A stretch of 20,017 bases of DNA from Chara braunii (Eukaryota; Streptophyta; Charophyceae; Charales; Characeae), in NCBI GenBank assembly GCA_003427395.1, contig BFEA01000187.1, positions 907,318 to 927,334 of the forward strand, given 5' to 3'. Of the stretch, positions 9,587 to 17,635 are shown piece by piece. Within the stretch, counting starts at the first letter, position 1. Each line of letters starts with the position of its first letter. The position numbers and the translations under genes are program-made. The notes beneath the pieces were generated by a model. That model was not told the origin of the DNA. It was given only the letters and a program-made list of their open reading frames with translations, and searched no databases.

Positions 9587-9841
9587 GCTGTGGAAGCTCG
9601 CAGGGGCGAATGCCACCCACCCAAACCCATCTCATTCGACGAAAGTACCCTCAACCAATGACACCCACAACCCCCATGGCAACCCAGCCCCCTCCTGTCT
9701 CTTATACACATCTAGATGTGTATAAGAGACAGGCTGTGGAAGCTCGCAGGGGCGAATGCCACCCACCCAAACCCATCTCATTCGACGAAAGTACCCTCAA
9801 CCAATGACACCCACAACCCCCATGGCAACCCAGCCCCCTCC
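9587..9841. other. Assembly artefact: mate-pair adapter flanked by a false 109-bp duplication
   Basis: 9587-9695 and 9733-9841 are identical 109-bp direct copies (offset 146). Between them lies CTGTCTCTTATACACATCT followed by its reverse complement AGATGTGTATAAGAGACAG. These are the two Tn5 mosaic ends back to back, the circularisation junction of a Nextera mate-pair library. Its translation gives the peptide VSYTHLDVYKRQ. The base run GAGACAG at 9581-9587 also matches the mosaic-end terminus and may have helped the false join. Confidence 0.95.
9695..9732. other. Nextera mate-pair junction adapter (38-bp palindrome)
   Basis: Two perfect 19-bp Tn5 mosaic ends in inverted, adjacent orientation at 9695-9713 and 9714-9732. 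This is sequencing-library sequence, not genome. Confidence 0.97.
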
Positions 9842-10390
9842 CCTCAAACACACGCCCTCCCCCTTCCCCCCAAACACAAAACAAATTTCAAAAGAAAAAA
9901 GAAAAAAAAGAACACAGAAACAAGAGCGGACGCACATTCATGTGGCCAGTTACAATCCTGTCCATGCCCGCCCGCACCCAGCCCCCCCCCCCCCTCCCCG
10001 CCCCAACCCCCAAAATGCTGGCAAGCACCCAAATGTCGAACTTTTGGTTAAGCATTCTAGCAACCGCATCCCCTCATTTCTGTATACGTAGAACAAGTTC
10101 CATGCTTGGGATGNGTTTGTCATTCCAGCTGGCAACCAATTCCATTTACAGTCGTCTTCACGGTTTGCAGATATCCATTAAACACACAAGGACAGAATTC
10201 AAGACGCAAACTTTCTGCATGCACATCTTTGTGATGACAACTAAGCAACCCCGAAATGTACCTTCGGCGCTTGCCCTTCCTAAGACTGCTTCCTCATGAA
10301 CACCCGCCCCGAACACATTATTGGATGGTGAGAGGAGTTAACACAGCTGATGGTAGGGAGATTGACAAACACCGAATGGAAACCATTCAC

Positions 10391-10391
<1 letters not shown>

Positions 10392-10441
<50 letters not shown>
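10392..10441. repeat. (AG)n microsatellite inside element 1
   Basis: About 25 uninterrupted AG dinucleotides lie within the non-coding spacer between the two minus-strand genes. Copy number is near that of the tract at 271-321. Confidence 0.97.
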
Positions 10442-10444
<3 letters not shown>

Positions 10445-10895
10445 TGAGCAAGCACAAGTCATAAGACGTCATAAAATTCGTAGTCTGAAATTGGATGTTA
10501 AGCGACCGAAAACAGAAAAAAATGGTCACCCGTGAACTGCGAAGCTTGCTGATAAAAATACACGGGAGGTGAGATCGTCTCACCTTCATCCCATGACGAC
10601 GAAACACTACAAAAGCAGGAAAAATAACCTAAAAAAAAAAAAAAAAAAAAAAACATTTCATTTGCCTTTGGCGATACTGTGAACGAAAGCAACACACAAC
10701 CTATCCAACACGCTCACCCAGCTATAGAGACGTGTGGCACGGGCGAATGTCGGTCCTTTTGGACCCACAAGCAAGCACAAAGCAAGCACATACGAGAAAC
10801 TACGGAGGGGGCACTCACCATTCCTGGCATGACGGCCCGAAAGCAGGACAACGGTCCACGCCTTGACCTGGGCACTCTCTTCCAGACAGCCGTGT
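10442..10895. other. Non-coding 3' flank of the Myb-like gene
   Basis: No gene. It includes a run of 23 A at 10631-10653. On the minus strand this interval follows the stop codon of the Myb-like reading frame, so any polyadenylation signal would lie here. None is called with confidence. Confidence 0.5.
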
Positions 10896-12669
10896 CTACC
10901 GGTCTGGTATGGCCTTCGCTATCTCCATCAGCCCGTGGCACATCATCTTGCTCACTTCATTCGACGCCACATAGGGTTTCTTCTGCACCTCCACCTCCGC
11001 TTCCAAAGCTTCGCACTGCCGAATTTGGATGGAGCACTGCCGAATTTGGATGGAGCACTGCCTCTTGCTAGCGCTCTCCAAGGTCGACGCCATCAGCGTC
11101 CCGTGCTTCTCCATACACTCGGTGAGGGCTTCGAAAGTCTGCTGCCTCACGTTCTTCCTCTTCCCAAAACCGCCAAGGCCGCCCGTGGTCTGTGAACAAC
11201 CCCTCGTCGAGTTGTCGTCTTCATCGTTGCCATCGCCACCCGCATCCCCATCGCCAACAGATTCAGGAGTGCCCGAAGACCCGGATGGAAGTTGCACACC
11301 TCCTGCTCCGCCGGTGTCTGCGACAGTCTGGGGGTGTATTGTGTGACTATTTGCGATCGATCCCTTGATCTCAACGTAGACGGCCCGATCCATGGTGAAA
11401 TGGAACCTCATTGTCAGCCTCTCCTTTGCCGACAACCAGAAGAAGTCTTCCTTCCCAAACTCACCCTGAACAACTTGAAGTGCACCTTCTTGAACTGCTG
11501 CATCAAATTATTCCACTTCTTCCCGCATTTGTCTGCCTGCCTGTCGACCCCGGCCTTCAACAACCTCTCGTGAACGTCCGCCCACTTCCATTCCCTCGAC
11601 CACGTACGAGCGAGCGAGTGGCCCAACCCCTGCAGTTGTGCATCCCGGTCCCACTTCGCCTTGATGAGGGCGACCATTTGCTCCACTGACCAGAAGTTCT
11701 GGCCACCCTCTGCCTCCCCGTCGTCTTCGGCCTCGCCACCCCCACCCACCACCTTCTTTGCCGTCGGCCCGCCGACGCACAAGCCCTGCTCTTACCGGCC
11801 CGATCGCCCATGCTAGCCGTCCGCAATCGGGACACGTTGCCCGTGTCGTCGTCCTGTGCGTCGCACTCGCCTTCGTCACCGTCTTCGTACTCGTCGCCTC
11901 CCCCGACTGGCCCGTCTGCCTCCAATGCCCGCTCCCCCACGCGCAATCGCTGCACCCCCTGGGTTATCGATTCCTCTTGTTCTCGAGGCATCTCCTGTTG
12001 GTGTTCCTTCCACACGTGCCTCCCATCTCGTTCGGCACCCCCGCTTGCTAATTCTTTGTCCGTCGGCCCGCATTGAGATGCACGTCAGGGCTTGCCGCAA
12101 CCTCCCGACAATGGAGACGGGGACCGCATCCACCGTGGACGACCGACGCCACCGCGGGCTACTGATGTCGTCGACGACTGCACTCTCGACCACTCCCTCC
12201 TGTTATCCAAGGCCTCCCATCCCACGGACGCACCCTTCGCAATTCGACCAACCAATGTGGCCTGCCCCTCCTCGTCGTCAGGGTGAGGGTTCACGAGAAC
12301 TGTCTGTGTGGCGGTCGATGAGCTCCCACTACCTAGCCTGAATGACAAATTAAGGGCGCCATCAACGTCGTTTTCGCGGATGCCTTCCTCCAAAAGTTCA
12401 GTGTACAACCGCCTGTACGTGCTACGACGCCGACCGCACGACTTGTTGCCCGCCCAGTCCTGGGTGGACCCGCTACCCAGCAGGATTGTCCGTGACCGAG
12501 CTTCATCCGCCTCCCCATCTGATGAGTCGGGTAGAGGTTGCTCGTGCGGTGGGAGGTGCGCGTAGGCTGATGGGTCGTGCGCTCTTGTACCGTGAGTAGT
12601 GTCGTGGCTGGGGCGGTGGTTTGCGTGTTGTTCGGACGACGTCCTGATATGCGCGTGCCGTCCGTTCAT
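10896..12669 (-). pseudogene. Trihelix Myb/SANT-like protein of a PIF/Harbinger element, frame-broken
   Basis: This is the second protein of PIF/Harbinger elements, a DNA-binding partner that helps recruit the transposase in the nucleus. An N-terminal part (12669 to about 12150) holds GSGSTQDWAGNKSCGRRRST and RRLYTELLEEGIRENDVDGA. A TGA at 12085-12087 interrupts the frame, which then continues (KEHQQEMPREQEESITQGVQ). After a frame break near 11780-11830 comes the SANT-like domain at about 11698-11474, with helix-anchoring tryptophans in FWSVEQM, REWKWADV and CGKKWNNLMQQFKKV. A second break near 11470-11490 leads to DFFWLSAKERLTMRF, a Gly/Asp-rich linker and KNVRQQTFEALTECMEKHGT, with a C-terminal helix ending at 10896. 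The frame is open upstream to 12864 and includes a Leu/Val-rich stretch, but I prefer the ATG at 12669. Confidence 0.78.
11013..11054 (-). repeat. 21-bp in-frame tandem duplication in the Myb-like gene
   Basis: Two perfect copies of GCACTGCCGAATTTGGATGG plus one base. On the minus strand they repeat the seven residues CSIQIRQ near the C-terminus. The length is a multiple of three, so it does not shift the frame. Confidence 0.9.
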
Positions 12670-13370
12670 GCTGATGTGCTTCTTCGCCGATCGTCTCTTG
12701 CGTGTGAGACCGGGCACCCGACCCAGGATGCAGACGTGGAAGATGACGACAAGGAGAAGCAAAATGACGACCAGGACAAGCAGCAGCAGCCTTCGGAAGA
12801 CGTCGGCCATGAACGACACGTGGGGACGGGCAGCAAACAGATGACGACAGCGTACCTCCAGCAAACGGCAAAGCAGACTACAGCATCCGACAAAAAAACG
12901 CCCTCTGCCGATTTACATTGCAGTCTGCGGTGGGTGGCAGGAACGCTTGTCGCCTGAAGTATTCGAAATTATCGACCATTGGACCGTTTTCTGTTTGGCG
13001 CCGGGCAGCACAAGGGACTGCGAACGCTTGGAAACGTTCACGGAGGCCGGCCTTCCCCCAACGGTTACCGTTGCAGTGAGTTCCCTCGAAGGCGAACGTT
13101 GGTGGCCGAACATGTCCGTGCACTGCCCAGTAGGAACTGCATTGGACCAGCCTCCAAAAAAATTGTCATAGTCAAAGGGTGCCGCCGCCGTCCTGATTTA
13201 CGCGGATACTCGACCTCCGAGGGACCTCGTGAGGTACCTCAGGGATCGCCGCCAAATGCCTGTAGCCCGAGGACGCCCCGAGGACAACACGAGGAAATGT
13301 TTTCACATTTGCTTTTCGGGGATCGGCCCCGAGGATAGGTGGAATGATGATTTCCTCGGGGGATTTATGC
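12670..13370. other. Right subterminal region of element 1
   Basis: It lies upstream of the Myb-like gene and inside the right terminal repeat. The part from about 12785 to 13370 is collinear with 16990-17590 of element 2; for example, the 24 bases from TGTAGCCCGAGG to CCCCGAGGA near 13260 recur near 17480. It contains CGAGGA/CCTCGGG words and an imperfect hairpin at 13217-13243. The equivalent in element 2 is a perfect 12-bp-arm hairpin. The Myb-like gene promoter would be expected here. Confidence 0.65.
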
Positions 13371-13395
13371 CCCCGAGGAGTGTCTAACGAGCCCC
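13371..13395 (-). repeat. Right terminal inverted repeat of element 1
   Basis: Reads, on the minus strand, GGGGCTCGTTAGACACTCCT plus five more bases. It is followed by TTT (13396-13398), matching the bases before the left repeat. Confidence 0.9.
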
Positions 13396-13458
13396 TTTGT
13401 TGCGGTTCAATTAATTTAAGTATGGTTAAATTAACTTTGAAGTTTGAAGTCTTTAATA

Positions 13459-13716
13459 CTAGGCTACCAGAGTAGCCCAGGACCACTTGCCCAGCCGGGC
13501 CAAAACAAAATTATAAAATTGTAAAGTAATTTAAATGATTGTTTTATTAATTTCGGTGTGGTCTTCAGGCAAAAGTTGTTCAGTTTATTTGTCTGCATAA
13601 CATAGTGTTTTTTTTTCGGACTTCTTTTATTTTTTGCTGGGACCCTCCTTGGTCCTTGCACGGCCGCGGGACGCCCGGGAAAACAGGGCGACTCTGGCGG
13701 CCCGGCTGGTAGCCTA
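13459..13716 (+). mobile_element. Small element with GGCTACCAG inverted ends, copy 1
   Basis: Starts TAGGCTACCAG (13460-13470) and ends CTGGTAGCCTA (13706-13716), an 11-bp perfect inverted pair. It contains CCAGCCGGGC near the left, GGCAAAAGTT-TTCAGTTTA in the middle and CGGCCCGGCTGG near the right. The same blocks occur in the same order at 15217-15511. It has no coding capacity and is MITE-like. TA at each end could be a target duplication or part of the repeat. Confidence 0.65.
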
Positions 13717-14050
13717 GCTTTAATATATAATATGTGTGGTCTTGTGCCTGCGGCTGCACGTATTTTCTCTTTTTTTGGCCATAGGACACAAAAGCACTGC
13801 ATCCTGTTTTCCACATGTTGAATAGTCAAGGGTGCCAGTGTGTGGTGAAGGATTGCTCCCGCATGCGCTTGTTGAGAGAGAGGCTGAGAGAGGGAACACC
13901 TCGTGGGGTCGCCTGCCGAACATCTTGATGCATGGCTGCATGGCACAAAAGCAGTCATAAGGGACCCATGCGATTAGATAGTAGATACAGGTCACACCAC
14001 GCCAGGGGGAGAGGGGGAAAAAAAACAAAAACGCTGTCCATCAAAGAAAG
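13717..14050. other. Non-coding, no feature seen
   Basis: No gene or repeat shared with the rest of the window is recognised in this stretch. Confidence 0.5.
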
Positions 14051-14202
14051 TGAATCGTCAAGGTAAGTTCTTATAAGTTATAAATAAAAAAAGCATTGTG
14101 AAATTTTTGAACATTGAGGAAGTTCATGAATCGTCAAGGTAAGTTCTTGTAAGTTATAAATAAAAAACCATTGTGAAATCTTTCAACTTGAGGAAGTTGA
14201 CG
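14051..14202. repeat. 76-bp tandem duplication
   Basis: TGAATCGTCAAGGTAAGTTC starts at 14051 and again at 14127. The rest of the unit (TAAGTTATAAATAAAAAA, CATTGTGAAAT, TGAGGAAGTT) is repeated with small differences. It is AT-rich and non-coding. Confidence 0.93.
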
Positions 14203-14206
14203 TACC

Positions 14207-14238
14207 AAGTTGACCCCTAGTTGACCCCTAGTTGACTA
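14207..14238. repeat. AGTTGACCCCT short tandem repeat
   Basis: AGTTGACCCCT occurs twice in succession and is followed by a third partial unit, AGTTGACTAACCCCT. It lies immediately after the 76-bp duplication. Confidence 0.8.
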
Positions 14239-14290
14239 ACCCCTCACTCTAGTATCTCCCAATGCAGTTTTTTTTTTTCTTTTTTTTTTT

Positions 14291-14403
14291 CCCCATCTAT
14301 TGGTGGGGAGTTACACCTGCTGGAAAACGGGTCCAGCGTCCCTTGACATATAATTCTGAACAATTGTGACCGAGATTGCTGGGAAACGGGCCCAGTGTCC
14401 CTT
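14291..14403 (-). repeat. Dispersed GGGCCCAGCGT-family repeat, partial copy
   Basis: CCATCTATTGGTGGGGAG, then ACACCTGCTGGAAA, then GGGTCCAGCGTCCC and, about 40 bp later, TGCTGGGAAACGGGCCCAGT. This is the reverse complement of 2464-2573 block by block. A T-run (14269-14290) sits where the A-run follows in the other copies, so orientation and junction are conserved. Confidence 0.8.
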
Positions 14404-15039
14404 GTACCTCTTCACCGTCATCTGAGTGGCGCCAGATTTCTCTGATCAGCCCTGGTACTAATTTGGATAATCAAAACTGGGAGAAAGAAGGTGGGAGATG
14501 AATGAGAATTAAGTTGACCATACTACTGCTTTACAAAAACCACCTGCAGAAGCACATAGTAGATTTCCTGTTGCAACCACCTGCAGCAAACCAAAGAAGA
14601 CACCCTAAAAAACAATCAGAAGGAAACCAACCCAGTCAGATATCTCCCTAATAGTCCCTATCAATCATAGCCATACCAACTCAAGGGGACCAGAGCTAGA
14701 GCAGAGGGAGGAAATGGGTCTGGGAATTCTGATGGGGGGCGCAGCGGGATAGGTGAGTCTACAGTGGTCCAGTCGTGAAACACCAGACGGAAGTCTCTGG
14801 GTACTTCCTCATTTTGCCCTTCCTTGATACCTCCCCTTCCCCCACCCTCTCGGATCTGACCAATGTTCCCTCCTTGGGACCCCCCTAGCCAAGCAAGCGC
14901 CACTGGATTGCTTGATGTGATGTAGGATTTCTTTTTTGGAAGATAAGAATCAAATTTTTTCTTTAACCTTGTTCCACTGGATTGTAATGTCTGTCTGCAC
15001 TTGTAGTTTGATTGCCTCTGTTAAGCAGTTGTTCAAGTT
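14404..15039. other. Non-coding, no gene seen
   Basis: No recognisable coding or RNA feature. The only repeat noted is ACCACCTGCAG, twice within about 40 bp (14530-14575). Confidence 0.5.
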
Positions 15040-15144
15040 CTTCCCCCGAATAGAACATAGTACGGTCATTATCACTTTATCTATAGACCGAGTGTTGCCC
15101 TCAAAAATACAGCTATAGTCACCGTACGTTGTATTTGGTGGAAG
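15040..15144. repeat. Palindromic (foldback) repeat
   Basis: The left arm 15040-15072 (reading TTCCCCCGAAT through TACGGTCATTAT) is imperfectly complementary to the right arm 15114-15144 (TATAGTCACCGTAC through GGTGGAAG), around a spacer of about 41 bp. The sequence at 1076-1106 is a single-arm copy. This is probably a foldback or MITE-type relic. Confidence 0.6.
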
Positions 15145-15216
15145 TCGTTAGCTGCTATCTGACGTCCCCATGCCACATCGCAGGATGGGTTAATACCATG
15201 TATTACAACGTGCAGC

Positions 15217-15511
15217 TAGGCTACCAGAGTGGCCAGGGGCAAGTTGCCCAGCCGGGCAAAAAAAAACATGAAAAAGAAAAAGAAAAATAAATTAAAATTA
15301 AAATTATTTTTTATTTCAAATTTGGTAAAGAATTCCGATGTGACCCCTAGGCAAAAGTTTTTCAGTTTAATTTTGTGCATCACATAGTTCTTTTTCAGTT
15401 CCCTCCTCCCCCCCCCTCCTCCCGCTGGGCCCTTGGCTGGTTCCCACACGGCACGGCCGGGCCGCCCGGTCAAACAAGGTGACCACCTGAGCGGCCCGGC
15501 TGGCAGGCCGG
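15217..15511 (+). mobile_element. Small element with GGCTACCAG end, copy 2
   Basis: Begins TAGGCTACCAGAGTGGCCAG and ends in GCGGCCCGGCTGGCAGG, with the right inverted end degraded. Internal blocks (TTGCCCAGCCGGGC, GGCAAAAGTTTTTCAGTTTA, CACATAGT, CGGCCGGGCCGCCCGG) are in the same order as in 13459-13716. It is non-coding, with an A-rich insertion near 15260-15315. Confidence 0.65.
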
Positions 15512-15643
15512 ACATACAGTCATTATAGCCTTATTTAGGGCAACATTCCATGGTGCAAACCCATCTTGGCATACCAGTTTCCAGAAATCAACGTACCGTG
15601 GCATATATCAGTTTCCCAAAAAACAACAACAGAAAAACAGAAG

Positions 15644-15661
15644 AAACAGTAAATGGACCAT
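15644..15661 (+). repeat. AAACAGTAAATGGACCAT repeat unit, left of element 2
   Basis: The same 18 bases occur at 17696-17713, and 17 of them at 17636-17652. Its last three bases, CAT, form the left target duplication of element 2. The array was split by the insertion. Confidence 0.85.
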
Positions 15662-16284
15662 GGGGCTCGTTAGACACTCCTTGGGGCATCCTTGAGGCCG
15701 AAGGAAGTTTCCTTGGGGGTTTTGAAGGAAATTCTGGCTGTAGTTCCACGTATCATTGGGGTGGTCTCCCAAGGATGATTCCTTTCGGCCGCCAGCGGCC
15801 ATTTTCATAATATTATAGTCAGCCGCGGGGAGGGCATTGCCTTGGTCCATTGGGTGATGTCCGTCTTGCTATGGTGTGGTCCAGCTGCTGAAGGGGCGAA
15901 ATTTTGAAAGGTGCTGGCGAACGGGAAAAAAAAAAAAACCCTTAAAAAGCAATGGACCTACCCGTTCGAAAATCAAATCTCAAATTGGGTGCTGGACGTC
16001 ACGACAGCGACGTGGGGCTGGTGGCGTCCATATCTGCGACGGTGGAAATGGGCATTTGCAGTGGCGCAGTGGAGTCCTCGTACATTGTCACAAATTTGTG
16101 AGCGCCCCGCGAAGGTCCATCCCCATCACCTCTGCATGCTGTCGCGCCTATGTGTTGACTCGAGCACACGTGGGGAACGTCGTCGGGGACTTGGCGCTGA
16201 GGTTACCGTGGTCGTGGCGAGTTGGTAGGCTGTTGTATTTTCGTGGTTCATGAGCATTGCAACACACGTCGTGTCGATGGAGTG

Positions 16285-16668
16285 CACAGCGATGATGAAC
16301 GTGCAAAGTTGACGACGATCGAGAAGACAGCTGTGGCGACGGCCATGATGGACACGCTCCTTCGTTGTCAGCAGGAGATGCTGAGGGCATTGGGCAGAAT
16401 GAGAGCGCGGATCCGCACACGGAGGAGGAAGAGACTTCATCAAATCCCGGTCGAAGGGCTGGATACCGTGGCCATCACCGAGGCTGCAGCTCAGGATTGC
16501 TGCGTCATGGGTTGCAGTGTTCTTCCACAAGCGACACCGAGGCAGTGGATGAAAAGGAGGACGAGGGGGACGTGGGAGGATCTCAGGCAATGCAAAGATG
16601 CGACGGAGCAGTACTTCAGGGAGAAGCTGCGTATGTCGCCACGTGCCTTTCGGGCGATGGCGATTGCA
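16285..16668 (+). pseudogene. Transposase N-terminal fragment in element 2
   Basis: The translated segments SDDERAKLTTIEKTAVATAM, VEGLDTVAITEAAAQDCCVM and DATEQYFREKLRMSPRAFRA match the first 130 or so residues of the element 1 transposase (EDERSKLSTAERTEVAAVVA, AEGLDTAAICDVVFQVCCAM, DATEDYFREKLRMSPRVFRE). No ATG lies at the homologous start in this frame. The similarity stops after the RMSPRAFRAMA block, and the catalytic domain is absent. The open frame continues to 16833 through unrelated sequence. It cannot make an active enzyme. Confidence 0.8.
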
Positions 16669-16758
16669 TCCATTGTGGATAAACGCCCACGGGATGCGCT
16701 GCCGATGTCGATGTTGACTGCAGTCGGTGTCAATCCCTCATCTTCTCTGCTGGAGGCC

Positions 16759-16883
16759 TTCGATAGAGGTCGGCCATCAACAAGAGAGGAAGCACACGTG
16801 GAACAGGAGGGGCACGGACACGCAAAATTGTGACTAGGAGCAGCAGTGGCAACCTTCAATAGAGGTCGGCCATCAACAACACG
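16759..16883. repeat. GAGGTCGGCCATCAACAA direct repeat pair
   Basis: ATAGAGGTCGGCCATCAACA is found near 16763 and again near 16859, a spacing of about 96 bp. Related GTCGGCCATGAAC occurs at 17007 and, in element 1, at 12802. It is a short duplication within element 2. Confidence 0.65.
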
Positions 16884-16984
16884 TACAACGGGGCCGTAAT
16901 TCTACGACGACGAGGACAGCAAACGACACACACACTCTAATGGGTCGTACGCCCTTGCACTGCGCGCCGGGCTGTGGCCTGCGT

Positions 16985-17590
16985 AGCAGCGGCAGCCTTC
17001 GAAAGACGTCGGCCATGAACGGCAAGTGGGGAAGGGCAGTAGCTAGACGACGACAGTACACCTCCACCAATCGGCGACGAAGAGGGCTGCAAACGGCAGA
17101 CCACAGCATGAGACAAACACCTCGTAATGTTTTTCATCGTGGAATATAGTGGGCAATCGGAGCAAAGGGGGTCGGCTGAAGTATTCAAATTTGCCGACCG
17201 TTCGACCGCTTTCCGTTTGACGGCACGCACTGCGAGTGAGAACACTGGTAGATGACATCCGCGGGGGTCGGCCGTCCATCAACAGTTACTGTTGGCGTAA
17301 GGTTTCCGGAAGCCGAATGTTGAAGACCCAAGATGTCCGTGTGCTGCCCGGTAGGAACTCCAATGGACCAGCCGACAAAAATTTACTGCCGACGATAGGT
17401 GCCCTCGCCGCTCCGATTATCGCGGATCCTTAACGTCCAAGGGACCTCGGGAGGTCCCTTGGGGAATGCCACCAAATGGCTGTAGCCCGAGGACGCCCCG
17501 AGGATTCCCCAAGGAAATGTTTTCACTTTTTTTTTTTGTTTTCATCCCCAACGATAGGTGGAACAAAATTTTCCTCGGCGGATTTACGCG
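16985..17590. other. Right-end segment of element 2, homologous to element 1
   Basis: Collinear with 12780-13370 of element 1. Shared words include GCAGCCTTCG-AAGACGTCGGCCATGAACG, CTGAAGTATTC-AA and the long match around TGTAGCCCGAGGACGCCCCG. It contains the perfect hairpin 17437-17462. On the minus strand the part near 17023-16985 reads FMADVFRRL, matching the upstream open frame of the Myb-like gene in element 1. No functional product remains. Confidence 0.75.
17437..17462. repeat. Perfect subterminal palindrome of element 2
   Basis: The arms CCAAGGGACCTC and GAGGTCCCTTGG flank a GG centre, giving 12 bp per arm with no mismatch. It ends 152 bp before the element's right end, the same distance as the imperfect equivalent in element 1 (13217-13243). 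Confidence 0.9.
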
Positions 17591-17635
17591 CCTGAGGAGT
17601 GTCTAACGAGCCGCCATTTCTCAATCTCAAAAACA

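Larger units (their letters stand above)
9017..10391. other. Non-coding interval upstream of the unrecognised gene; contains assembly artefact
   Basis: On the minus strand this is the upstream region of the gene at 7578-9016. The frame stays open to 9376, but without family-like sequence. It includes the artefactual block 9587-9841, A/C-rich runs at 9890-10020 and a single N at 10114. No other gene is seen. Confidence 0.5.
3581..13395 (+). mobile_element. PIF/Harbinger-like DNA transposon, full length (element 1)
   Basis: The ends at 3581-3605 and 13371-13395 are 25-bp inverted repeats beginning GGGGCTC-TTAGACACTCC, and 24 of 25 positions match. They are flanked by TTT at 3578-3580 and 13396-13398, a 3-bp target duplication as expected for the superfamily, although the usual target is TWA. 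Inside are a DDE transposase (plus strand), an unrecognised gene (minus strand) and a Myb/SANT-like gene (minus strand), all decayed. The transposase and Myb-like pair is diagnostic of PIF/Harbinger. At 9.8 kb it is long for the superfamily, partly because of the extra gene and about 2 kb of non-coding DNA at 5538-7577. It contains an assembly artefact at 9587-9841, so its true length is uncertain by 100 bp or more. Confidence 0.87.
15662..17614 (+). mobile_element. PIF/Harbinger-like deletion derivative (element 2)
   Basis: The left end reads GGGGCTCGTTAGACACTCCT. The right end (to 17614) reads GCGGCTCGTTAGACACTCCT on the minus strand. The flanks are CAT (15659-15661) and CAT (17615-17617). 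The intact site is visible at 17708-17718 (GGACCATTTCTC), which confirms both boundaries. Content matches element 1 at the left end and transposase N-terminus, then jumps to sequence matching element 1 from about 12785 to its right end. It lacks the DDE core, the unrecognised gene and the SANT domain, so it would depend on an enzyme supplied elsewhere. Divergence from element 1 is substantial, so it is a cousin rather than a direct child. Confidence 0.88.

Noticed and set aside
9565-9807. Open frames reading through the adapter (peptide VSYTHLDVYKRQ)
   Set aside because: The central part is the translation of Tn5 mosaic-end library sequence and the flanks are a false duplication.
12700-12864. 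Membrane-like Leu/Val run upstream of the Myb-like gene start
   Set aside because: It is in frame but upstream of the preferred ATG, and it comes from low-complexity GACGACAAG/GACCAGGAC-type DNA. A DNA-binding nuclear protein is not expected to have it, although the FMADVFRR words also occur in element 2.
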